A stretch of 64,000 nt of DNA from Saururus chinensis (taxonomy: Eukaryota; Streptophyta; Magnoliopsida; Piperales; Saururaceae). The stretch is taken from the NCBI GenBank assembly GCA_035235625.1, contig CP141144.1, positions 38,252,014 through 38,316,013 on the forward strand. The letters run 5' to 3'. This document shows, one piece after another, positions 1 through 10,307 of the stretch (positions are counted from its first letter, which is position 1; the number at the start of each line of letters is the position of its first letter). A model generated the notes under the pieces. That model was not told the origin of the DNA. It searched no databases and saw only the letters and a list, made by a program, of their open reading frames with translations. The translations under genes and the position numbers were made by a program.

Positions 1-2
1 TT

Positions 3-1891
3 TGTCTCTATACGCCTTTATTGACAACTCTTGTTGAGAGATGGAGGAGGGAGATGCAGACATTTCATTTACCTTATGGGGAGATGTCCATCACTCTCAT
101 GAATGTGGCAATTATTTTAGGACTTTGCATCGATGGAGAGGTTGTGACAGGCATGACAGGAGGAGGAGATTTAAATTTATTAGTCAGATTTCTTAGCAAA
201 GTTCCTCCTCCTATAGTGTTGCATGGTAGTCGAATGAGTCTTAGATGGCTCTTATGTGAGTTTCATGCACTCCCAGTAGATTCCACAGAGATAGTGATCG
301 AGCAACATACATAGGTATATTTATTACATTTACATGGGGCTACGATATTCGCGGATAACACGAGTAGCCATGTTCATGTTGCGTATCTCTACCTTCTTTC
401 TTATTTCAACATGGCAAGCACTTATGCTTGGGGCAGTGCCACTCTTACTTTTTTATACCCAGAGTTCGGGAAAACATGTCAGACCATGATCTCGAGGATT
501 GAAGGATGTCTAACCCTTCTCCAGGTAAATGAATTTGTTGAAGTTAATATTTTGTATATGTATAATTACTTTGCATTTGTTAATACCTTGAGCTCACATT
601 TTGTGGCACAACTATGGTCGTGGGAGCATTTACTTGTAGGCTGACCAAGTATTCAGATGGGTCACGTAGTCGAGGGTGCTCCATTAGGAGCTAGGTAGGG
701 TATTTTATTTTTTACACTTAATTTTTTTAGTATAGTTTTATTTGGATATGCTAAACTTATGCTTTAATTTTGACTCAAGGTAGAATGGTTGGAGGAGAAA
801 AACCGAAAATTTACAAGGAGTCCTCCGTTTGTATAGAGGGGAGTTAGACTACCAGCGGCCTTATCAGGTAATTTATTTTCCTTATCAAATTTCATACAAT
901 GATTATAAGATATGTAAAGTTCATTAAAATTTTATTATCTTTATAAAATGTGTTGGTTATTTGGAAACCGTACTTACCAGAGGTTTTGGCTAAGTTACCT
1001 CCTCTCTGTACTGAGGGTTGAGATGTGTGGCTCTCGCAAATGCCACTCATCTGTTTTGAGATTGTGGAGATGTACGTGGCGGATCGTGTGATGCTCCAAT
1101 TTAACTTGGAGCATGAGGTCCCACCTCGTATCGTAGAGTTTGTCCATCATATCACTCGACAAGGCCTCCATATTTTCGACTAGGCTCTACATCATGCAGT
1201 AGATATCACTAGTTGGGATAATAGGAGATCCACTATTATTTGAGGAGAGATGGCTATAACATCGCAAGATGTTCGTAGCCCGTATCAGTTGTGGTATTTA
1301 CCCATTATGCACTGATATATTTTACTGTACAATGATGTAGAGGAGATGACATATCAACCTAGGGGTGCATCTGAGGCAGCTTTGGTAGGTATATCACAAT
1401 AATTTTTTTAATAATATTTCATATTTATTATTTATCTAACTTTTATTTTATTTTTATATAGCTTGGATTAGAGCAATGTACACTTGCCAATTTGACTGAC
1501 ACCGTTAACACTTTTACTTCGAGTGAGATTTTATTAGCATGTCAGTCGATGATCAGACAATATTAGGATGTCCTTAGTAGCTTGCCACTCCTTTAGTTAG
1601 TCATTATAGATATTCATGGACATTACCATACCGATGAGGCAGCTAATACACAGCTGAGGCACGATCCATTCCCTGATATTCCATCTTCATCGTAGCACTT
1701 AATTCTCCTCCATGTTTATTATTTCCAATTACTCCACATGTAGCTTACCCCCATCTACATCCAATACTATATCATCGACGATAGCAACCAGCTCATGTTC
1801 AACCATCTGTGACTAATGCGGAGCTAGAGGCTAAGTCAGAGTAGGCAGACCATGAGGAGCAGGAGGAGTAGGCGGACCATGAGCTGGAGGA
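3..1891 (+). pseudogene. Plant mobile domain (PMD, MAIN/MAIL1-like) gene remnant, 5' part
   Basis: The conceptual product resembles the plant mobile domain shared by MAIN/MAIL1-type nuclear proteins and by some plant transposons. In one frame from base 3 it reads VERWRREMQTFHLPYGEM, then a LGLCIDGEVVTG stretch, then YAWGSATLTFLYPEFGK, all hallmarks of the domain, ending at a plausible splice donor at 525. Further pieces follow after presumed introns: WSWEHLLVG near 612-645, RGELDYQRPYQ near 836-867, and a longer block about 950-1387. An in-frame TAG at 312-314 (Gln codon in relatives, C to T) and several later stops show that it is dead. The 3' end is cut at 1892-1896 by the next element and resumes at 5201. 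It could be a host gene or the passenger domain of a Mutator-like or Ty3 element; I see no transposase beside it. Confidence 0.7.
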
Positions 1892-1896
1892 TCAGG

Positions 1897-4800
1897 TGTC
1901 ACGCCCCGGCGATGCCCGACCCGAGCCGAACCCGGTCCAGGGGCCAGTCAAGCGCGCGGGGGCGACGAAGGGAAGATTGAGAAACGATTTAGCGGAAGAC
2001 TTAACCCTAACCACAGACGATTTAACAGAATTACGGAGTACGCACATTCCTTTGAGCAAGAGTAAATAAGAAGAAAAGAAAGAGAGTTGCTTAACACAAA
2101 GTAAACAACTAGTCTCAACCCACATGCTTAGTTAACTAAAGCCCACACTGGCTCAAAATAAGTCTTAAACTTCACATTTATATAAAGTAGTATAAAAATC
2201 CAACAGAGAACCCTACACAAAGGTTCTAAACATAATAGTGTAAACAAGGGAAACAATCCACAAAAGAAGGGTCTCCATGATCACATCCATGTCATCTCCG
2301 ATCTTTCCTCAAAGAGGAGATCCTGTCTGTCTGCGTATCGCACCATGCAGCCCCAAAGCAAAAAACACAAGAAAGAGGGGTGAGTTTAACAAACTCCGCA
2401 ATGGTTTTTAATATAACTATCATCATCGAAAATACGATAGCATAGCAATAAACTCATTCCGATCAAAGATTGACAAGATGTAACATTTTCTGATCACACA
2501 TGCACATCACCTAAACCTGCATCATAGTGTATAATCCACATAGTGTCATTCACATCATATCAATCTGCATGAAAGGTATCTCTAATATACATATCAAATC
2601 ATGCATCACATCATATCAACCTGTATGAAATATATCTCTAACATACATATCCAATTGTGCATCACATCATATCAAGCATACCTCCATCAAGGAGTAATCA
2701 CAAATAGCGTCACGAAGACAAAAGCACAGACAAGGCCATGTAGGCGTGTCGTGCAAGGAGTAATCACAAATAGCGTCACGAAGACGGAAACACCGACAAG
2801 GCCACGTAGGCGTGTCATGGTCCAAATTCTACATAAGAATTTAAGAAGATCGGGGTAGTCAATCCCTAATTGCTGCTCACCCCAGACGGTCCTGGCCAAA
2901 GATGTCACATTCTCACGAAGAGAACCTAGAGCAGGGGTGTTCTCCCAAGGACATCTCCTGCGGAGGGGAGAGCCCGAGTTTCCATGTAGGAAACCCACGA
3001 ACACATGGTAGCTGGTACAAAGAGCATACCATACTGGATTCTCAGGGTCCAGATTCGACTGTCTCAATAAATAAAACTCAACCACCTTAATAATTCAGAA
3101 CAACCAAACTTGACTCGACTCAACCCGGGGAGTGCACATGTTCCACAAAGGAACTCAAATCAAAACATGTCCTTTTGGACCAATCAAGTTTCGATTAAGC
3201 CATGACCAATTAAATCGGCACGCAATTTCACCACATTGCATCCAATCGATCAAATTCGATTAACCTTGATAAAGCCTCGGAGTGTGCACATAAAAATACT
3301 TCTATGTCGACTCTAGTCCTCACGTCCCATACCATGAGTATTCATGATGCCATAGAAGCAAATTTAACTAAGCACTAGCGCAACGAACCTTAGAGCTATC
3401 CATTAACATAATGCGTCCCATACCACAAGTGTCTAATGGTTTCTCTTCGGCTGTTCCACACAACCGATCAATTCCAATTAACCAACGGTAAAACCTCAAT
3501 TCGAAATATATTTTCATGATGCATGCAACATGGTACATACGTGGGCAAAACATACATGAATTCTAATTCATTATAGGTGCTCTCATCAGCCCTTCATACA
3601 TCATTCATAGTCCTAATATCAAGCTTCAACATCATCATTAAACCCCACATGTGTGTGTACCTAGTAGAAGCATTTCACACAATGCATGTCAACATACTTG
3701 AAATTAAACTCACTACCACATTACGCATGTGAATTTCCATCTAAACATGAATTCCAGCAGAAATCATAGGAGAAGAATCATTGAAATCATAACTCAAATC
3801 AAAACTCAACCACAAAGGCTACACACATATAAGATCATTCATTTCATCATTGAGTCATGGCATTCACCAACATCCACACATCAACTAACCACATTCTATC
3901 ATGACAAATCAGTCCATTAATAGGTTGTAGTCCTACTGAAAATATGCTTAACCATAAGGAACTAACCATTCATAATTTCAAGATGACAATTCCAACATCA
4001 TGCCACAAACCATAAGTCATTCCACAAACCTCTAAGCATATATCTCAACTCCAAAACCTCAATAGCATGCCTTTCCAGTAGCATAATATAGCTTAAAACA
4101 CTCCACATTCATATGAAATTGGCAAGCTAAAGTGGAATCATTAAAATAAACATCATGCATTAGAACATAATTCTACTGTGTAGCCGTTTGAACGCCCTTC
4201 AAGCCGTTCGATCGGCTAAATGGGAAAAATTCAAATTCACAGTTTGGCCGTTCAAACACCCAATAGGCCGTTCGATTGGTTGAACTAAAAATCTGTCGAT
4301 CCGACAGTGTACCTTCTCCCAGAAGGGCCGTTCGAACGCCAACAAGGCAGAACTGACCATCTTCTTCCTTTCGCAATTTCAAAACGAAACACCATTGATA
4401 ACACTTCAAATCAATATCTAACACCCTAAATACCATCAAAAGTCCTTCATGACTTCCAGAATGTTAAACCATATTATAATAAGACAAAACCCTAAGAAAT
4501 CGAGATTAAAGATTTTCATTTTCTAATCATGCCATTAACACACCAAATTAAGTAACTCCATTCAAAATAAGCTAAAAATAAAGAGTTTTACCATGGATAA
4601 ACTGAAATTTCGAAAGTCCATTACCTTATCCTTTGATTAGACTCGGATTTGATGGTCACCCTTCTTGAAAACCTTAAGTACCTTCTAATCCGGGCCTAAT
4701 TTGAGATTAGGCCTGACCTCTCCTCCTTAGCCTATTCCTCAAAAATGAAAATGGCTTAGGTTTGGCCTTTTATAGTAAGGGTTGGGGTATGTATGGGTAA

Positions 4801-5195
4801 GTTATGGGGTGTAAATAGGAAAAGTAGGCTAAAAATGAGTATTTTATAAATTTGAACACTAATTAAGTCTAAAAAAATTCTAAAAATTTTTGTATGACCT
4901 TAAGTAGATATCTGGGTTTATTTGACCCAAAAACCAAAATTTTAACGGTGGGGCCCACAGGAGTCCCGCCAAAACCCTAATTTTTAAAAAAATAGTAAAA
5001 ATTCAGAAAAATCCCAAAAATTCACATTTGTTTTAAAATCACTTTAAATCACTAATATTAAAGTTAATTTTGGTTAAAACCATCATAAACACCACTTATT
5101 CACGAAATCACCGAATACATCAAAAAATGTGTTAACCTCACGATAACTGATAGTTAAAGAAAACCAAAAACCGGTTTAAGATCAGGGATCTTACA
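1897..5195 (-). mobile_element. 3.3-kb LTR-type insertion, probably a solo LTR, TSD TCAGG
   Basis: The insertion begins TGTCACGCCCCGG and ends GGATCTTACA on the plus strand, so it has TG...CA ends, and it is flanked by identical 5-bp repeats TCAGG at 1892-1896 and 5196-5200. Both flanks belong to the same PMD gene, including the shared stretch GGCGGACCATGAG. No primer binding site, polypurine tract, gag or pol is visible inside, which favours a solo LTR left by LTR-LTR recombination. The minus orientation is inferred from likeness of the CCCCGG end to the LARD at 52-63 kb, which has a readable primer site. It contains short tandem repeats and a motif (near 3407-3440) like the interior repeats of that LARD. 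An alternative is a complete non-coding element. Confidence 0.72.
2540..2820. repeat. Two short tandem repeat blocks inside the 3.3-kb insertion
   Basis: About 2545-2680 repeats a roughly 65-bp unit with the phrase CACATCATATCAA. Directly after it, 2692-2820 holds two copies of a 64-bp unit starting AAGGAGTAATCACAAATAGC; the second begins at 2756 and differs at a few positions only. Long plant LTRs often carry such arrays. Confidence 0.8.
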
Positions 5196-5200
5196 TCAGG

Positions 5201-5345
5201 CATACCATAAAAAGTAGTAGTAGGCGGACCATGAGGAGCAGGAGGAGCTAGTACAACACTGACGGGGTTGGGGTCAAGGTCGAGGATGTAAGAGTAGAAG
5301 AGATTGAGTGACTTATAACTGTGATATGTTTGTTTTGAACTAAAC
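5201..5345 (+). pseudogene. PMD gene remnant, 3' tail
   Basis: After the right-hand TCAGG repeat the interrupted gene resumes. The acidic tail coded by GGCGGACCATGAGGAGCAGG here matches the repeat at about 1836-1890 on the other side of the insertion. Downstream, 5346-5540 is an AT-rich stretch with loose direct repeats of TTTGATGTTGTGT-type units, typical of decayed 3' untranslated DNA. No complete domain is coded here. Confidence 0.5.
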
Positions 5346-5564
5346 ATTTTATGAACATATGTGATGTTAGATTTATATGTTTTATGAACATTTATGTCTT
5401 ATGCTTATTTGTATGTTGTGTAGATGATATTTGATGTGGATAAATTTGATGTTATGCGAATGATATTTGAAATTTGATGTTGTGTAGATAAATTTGATGT
5501 TGTGTGGATTATACAGGGATAGGTGCTATTTTCAGTTCTAAGCTTCTAAAAGAAAATTGCATTA

Positions 5565-5750
5565 GAAAGGACGAAATATGATCTTGAAGCCGAACTGCTT
5601 CAAGGAGAAGACCCAAGATTTCGTCCTTCTAAAGGACGAATCTAGAGAAGGACGAAATCACAAAAAACCTGATTTCGTCCTTACGACGGAAGAAATCCTA
5701 CTAAAAAGGATTGGGATCTCGTCTTTTAGAAGGATGGAATCAACTTAAAG
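5565..5750. repeat. Clustered inverted GGACGAAAT / ATTTCGTCC motifs
   Basis: The motif AAGGACGAAAT and its complement ATTTCGTCCTT alternate at least six times in under 200 bases (for example near 5568, 5610, 5629, 5648, 5673 and, decayed, 5708-5740). The stretch could fold into several overlapping hairpins. It resembles the subterminal repeat zone of a DNA transposon, but I cannot find a matching second end. Confidence 0.5.
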
Positions 5751-5784
5751 ATTGATTAAAATTTACAAAAATATGTCCTGATTG

Positions 5785-6830
5785 CCTGTCATGACATTAC
5801 TACAACCACTATCCAAGTACCAAACATCCTTTCTTTCTTTTTGTGTGTTCATGCAAGAGTAGAACAAATGACTTTGTTTATCTTCCTCTTTTTTGGTGAA
5901 ATGTGCTTTGTCCTTTTTTTGAATTTTCTAATTCTTTGGAGCATGAGTGGTGCTTGCATCTAAAATAGCAATCATTGGCCACATGATTTGTTTTATTACA
6001 AATGAAACAACCATTGTTTTGCTTCTCATATTTACCTCTTCCATTTGTATTCCCTTTTCCATAGCCTCTTCAATTTCCTTGGTTTCCTTTTCCTCTACCT
6101 TGAAATGAATTATTTTAAAAAAATTTCTTTCTTCCATCTTCATTTTTCTCCATGAAGGTCAATTTGGATTGAAAATCTTGCTTCATGGAGGAAGGAGTAA
6201 ACTTCTTCATTTTTACTTCATGAGTTTCAAGAGAACTCATCAACTCATGCATGTTCAATTTCGATAAATCTCTTATTTCTTCAATAGCGGCCACAACATG
6301 CTTAAATTTGGCTAGCATGCTTCTTAACACTTTTTGCACAATTTTTTTTATCTATAATACTATCTCCATAGCTTCAAATTTGATTAAAAATGGTAGCAAT
6401 TCTATAAATAAAATCTTGAGCATTCTCACTATTGTTCACTGCCAAATTATCAAAATCCCTCAATAAAGTTTGAAGCTTGATAGCAATCACCTTTTTGGTC
6501 CCTTGAAATTCATTCCTAAAAATTTCTTACGCTTATTTAGATTTTACGGAAGCCATGATTCTTGAAAATTTTGCTTTACTCACTGTTTGTTGTATGTAAA
6601 ATAGGGCTTTTGCATCTTGCTTTTTGTTCTCTTTGTATGCCTTTTTGTTCTCTTCATCCCAAGTGGCTAGGTCTTCTCTAGTTTGTGGTTCTTCATAGCC
6701 TTCTTCAACATATTCCCATAGATATTTGGATATGAAGAGGGTTCTCATTTGTATGCTCCAAAATCATAGTTTTTTCCATCAAACACTAGCAACAGACGCT
6801 TCTCTGATGAAGAACTTGAACATGAGGCTA
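5785..6830 (-). pseudogene. Copia gag-protease remnant
   Basis: The minus-strand translation gives the copia gag (UBN2/Retrotran_gag_2) pattern: LWEYVEEGYEEPQ near 6720-6690, ENKKQDAKALFYIQQ near 6640-6590, and KFKHVVAAIEEIRDLSKLN near 6310-6255. A CCHC-like knuckle (CFICNKTNHVANDCY in the third frame) lies about 6010-5965, and the protease signature WYLDSGCSN about 5818-5790. Frameshifts separate these blocks and several stops occur. Gag would form the virus-like particle and the protease would process it; neither can be made here. Domain assignment is firm, exact edges are not. Confidence 0.75.
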
Positions 6831-6883
6831 TGGTGGTTTTAAAAAACTCAAAGGATTTGATATTTGCCCTCAGTTACCAAATT

Positions 6884-7159
6884 TGTTGGAGAGGATAAGA
6901 AAAAGAGTAGAAAATAGAAGGTATATAGTTTTTAATAAGAAAGATCAAAGGGGGTTTTTTGTGAGAAGAAGACAATGAAAAGAGAAAGTCAATGCTCTGT
7001 TCCTTTTCTTATTGTTTTGCAAAATGGCATGGCGGTTCTGTTCACTCAGCAGGATTACAAAAACCCTTAGCATACAACATGGTCATTGCATAAATAAACT
7101 ACCCAAAGAGTTGATGAAAATTACAAAATACCCATTTGACTATTGACCCTCTTTTAACA
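6884..7159 (-). mobile_element. Copia LTR, 276 bp
   Basis: The plus strand runs from TGTTGGAGAGG to CTTTTAACA, giving the TGTT...AACA ends typical of copia LTRs. On its left, the complement reads TGGTAACTGAGGGC, a decayed form of the usual initiator-Met primer site, which places this as the 5' LTR of a minus-strand element and agrees with the gag direction. Confidence 0.6.
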
Positions 7160-7164
7160 TATAT

Positions 7165-8683
7165 ATATATATCCAATAGAGAAATGAACTAAACATCATT
7201 TATAGACTTGTACCTCACTTCATTTCTTCAACCAAGATAGTGTGTATGGATAAGGATGAGGTATAATGCTTAATTGAAACTTTTAAACCGCCTTTTCAGC
7301 CAATATATTGTCACAACTTCCTAAATCAATTACAAGATGACACATTTTGCTCTTAATAGTGCAAATAGTGTAAAATATATTATTTCTCAATTAATGATTC
7401 CCTTTTATATCATTAGGGGTAAAGCAAAGAAGATGTATCACCAAAGCTACTCCATGGTCATCTTCCACTATCTCTTTATTCAATAGTTTTTCCTCATCAT
7501 ATATAGGATTAAGATAATCAAAATAAATATTATCATGCTCAACATTCTCATCATACTCAGTAAATAATCCTTTACTGTTCTAACTATTATGAGGACAATC
7601 TAACACTCTTTGACTCATTCCACCACATTTAAAACATTTTAGACCAACACTTGTAGAGGCTTTGGTCGTGTTCTAAGTCCTTTAAGGTGTAGCATTGGAA
7701 AGGGCTTGTACACTACCAAAAATAGTGGCGGCCGGTGTGGCTAGAGAAGTGCCATTGGTCATCCCAAAATGGTGGCCAATATAGCCTTGCTGCATCTCTA
7801 AGTAGATCACTCTAGGATGCGATTCTGATAAAGAAAAAGTATGGAACAAATTCAAAGTCTTTTTGAGAATTTGATGCATACCTCCACTATAATGAAACAC
7901 AAGTTGTTTCTCCAATTCAACCAAATCATTATGGTGTAGTAATTGATAGAACTCCTTAGTGTACTCATCTACTGATTTCTACCCTTGTCGTAGGTCATAT
8001 TATTGCTAATACATCACTTATTCAAAGTTGTAGGGTAAAAATTCTTGCTTCATATGCTTCTTCAACTTTTGCCATTCAATGATATTTGGCTTGCCTTGGT
8101 GTACGTGGGTAGATTTGATTTGTTGCTACTATGCGGCTGCTCGATCTCGAAAATGAGTTGCTACTAAGGGAGCACGTTTGTTTTCTGGAACCTCCTACAA
8201 GTCAAGTATGTCTTCTACATTAGCAACCTAATCTAAGAGCTTTTCGGACTACATACACCCATGAAATTTAGGGATGACAATCTTCAAACCAGCCTCTTAG
8301 TGCCGATTCGCTATATCATCTTATCTCAGAGGCATATAAGCCTCAGGTCTCCTTGGAGCTCGTGGCAAAAATCACCCATGTTGACCTCCCTCTCTGAGAG
8401 GCAGTTGGTCCACCTCCTCATCACCTTGTAGGGTAGTGTGGGCGAAAGGATTCTCATCGGGGGCATCAACCTTTGGCTCATCATCTTCAACTTGGTTACT
8501 AGGCTGAGCCAAGTTGGGGTTTTGGTGAGCAACGATGGACATCAAATCAGCCATCTCAAGCATCAGTTGCTCAACCAATTGCTACAGTCTTGCTACTTCA
8601 TCGCGATCATTGATCTTATCAATTCTTACAGCATGTCCTCCATAGCTTAGTGCGGCATGTTGAACCTATGATGGGCCACCAAC
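7165..8683 (-). pseudogene. Ty3/gypsy gag-protease remnant
   Basis: Read on the minus strand, this shows the Retrotrans_gag pattern (GKPNIIEWQKLKKHMKQEF, then SVDEYTKEFYQLLHHNDLVE near 7970-7915), a CCHC knuckle CFKCGGMSQRVLDC near 7640-7595, and the aspartic protease region (MCHLVIDLGSCDN near 7345-7305; YPYTLSWLKK near 7270-7225). These match plant Ty3/gypsy elements. Numerous stops and frameshifts are present. The reading breaks at about 7165 where the copia LTR begins, so reverse transcriptase and integrase are lost. The 5' end abuts a candidate LTR at 8684. Confidence 0.7.
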
Positions 8684-9604
8684 TGATGCAGGGCAGGATT
8701 GAAGGGATGAATGTCGTTCGACAAATCTAGCTACGGGTGCACACAACCTTTATTTGTTACAAATTTTAATGATAAATTCACACAAATAAGAAAGAATAAT
8801 ATCTTCTTCTTTTTCAATATCTCATAAAATAACACATAACCCATCATAGAAGAGCCAAGTATTAATATAACTCCTAGTTAACTTATGACTAATCAAATTA
8901 AAATTAAAAAAATTAATAAGAAAATCCTTATGTAATTAAAGGAACACAGAACAAAGACAGATAGGAAAGTAAAACACTGAAAAGAAATTAATTTATAAAA
9001 TGAAGTTGAAAACCGTATCATAGACAAAATGATTGATCACTGTGATAAGGCCATCAATCGTGAACTCTTGACTTTGTTTTACACTAAATAATTTTATGTC
9101 CCAATCAATCATTTTAAGAGATCAATCTATCAATCACCCAATTGATCACCCATAAGTGCAAATTAACCGCAATAGAGCAAATTTTAATTTTTCTTCGTGC
9201 AATCTCAATGTTCCATATATACCAATGCCAACTAGTCTGCGCCAACTTTTATCCCAATTTTTTTTACCCAACACAAGCACTCAAAATCTACAGACAGAAT
9301 AAATCTGCCCAAATCCACGTTCAAAGAAAATAAACACTAAAACAATTGAAATGAAATTTTTTTGCTAAAAATACAAATTCACTTCATTTAGGCGAATTTG
9401 ATAAAAAGTTAACCCAAATTTCATCCAGATCCATTTTGACGAAATTTGCCTAATCACTAATTGTTGAGCATTCAAACGTAGCCTGATTTCTTCCACTAGC
9501 TTCATCGGAAGAAAGTGCGCATTTAATTTCACTTTCTCTTCTCACCAAAATAAAAATAAAGACTAGTCGACTTCAATTCATATTCATATGTGGTGGGTCT
9601 TACA
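8684..9604 (-). mobile_element. Candidate 5' LTR of the gypsy remnant
   Basis: The plus strand starts TGATGCAGGG and a candidate end is GGGTCTTACA at 9604, giving TG...CA ends and a length of 921 bp. The inner side reads TTGGTGGCCCATC on the element strand, where a primer site would lie. No second LTR remains for comparison, so the outer edge at 9604 is a guess from the terminal CA alone. Confidence 0.4.
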
Positions 9605-10307
9605 GATGTAGGAATCCAATAATTCTAACGAATTGAAGCTGTCCCTTGATCAAGGCTATGAATATATTAGACCTACTCATATGCATTAGAAGTGTTCGCT
9701 TAAATGCTTATGCATGTTTATTGTCCAGCTATGATGGATTCCTGTATATTGCTATCGAAGCAGTTGAAGTTTTTATGAGACTTTGGATTAATCAACCCAT
9801 GGTGGAATTTTCGGGCAGGGTAGGTGGGTAGCGTGTGGAGCTGGTCCAATTCCGTAGTGGAATTTTTTTAATGATATTAAATAGACAAAACGTCGACATA
9901 ATCAAGCCTCTTGTCACAGCCCTAGCCATTCATAGTTTGGGACACATAGCTAACTATGTGTGCGCATCGTTGCGACATTTCTGTGCAACGACTCCGCTAC
10001 CCCGTGACACTCCTCTCATGGGTTCGAACTTTGCTTGTGGCCAAGAGTCAGCAATTACAAAATATGGAAGACAACTTGTTTCAATCAATGGGCCGCTCCA
10101 AGCAATAATGCACATTTTTTAGTAATAGGTGCGGTAGTCATGCAACTTCCTCCCGGCTTCCTCTCAGCAATAATGCAAAATTGGCAGGAGCAGTCAACTT
10201 CGTCAGCTGCTTCAGCCTTCCATTCCATTTTAATGAGCGAACTTTGCTAGTTCAACTTCTCTCCCCCACTGAAATTGCTGTCTTCATTTTTGAGAGAAGG
10301 GAAGATC
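9605..10307 (+). other. Upstream region of the NLR gene
   Basis: No gene or repeat is recognised. It should hold the promoter and 5' leader of the NLR. I see no clear TATA box at a convincing distance. Short open frames here have no recognisable similarity. Confidence 0.4.

Larger units (their letters stand above)
5762..7159 (-). mobile_element. Truncated Ty1/copia element: LTR, gag and start of protease
   Basis: On the minus strand the order is LTR (7159-6884), gag (about 6830-5900) and the first protease residues (about 5820-5785), after which the element stops and unrelated DNA begins. Integrase, reverse transcriptase, RNase H and the second LTR are missing. The LTR edge at 7159 adjoins TATAT and lies inside a Ty3/gypsy protease reading, so this element apparently jumped into the gypsy copy described next. 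The missing 3' half makes the target duplication impossible to confirm. Confidence 0.7.

Noticed and set aside
7682-7924. 80-codon minus-strand frame as a separate small gene.
   Set aside because: It is an internal piece of the decayed gypsy gag described for 7165-8683.
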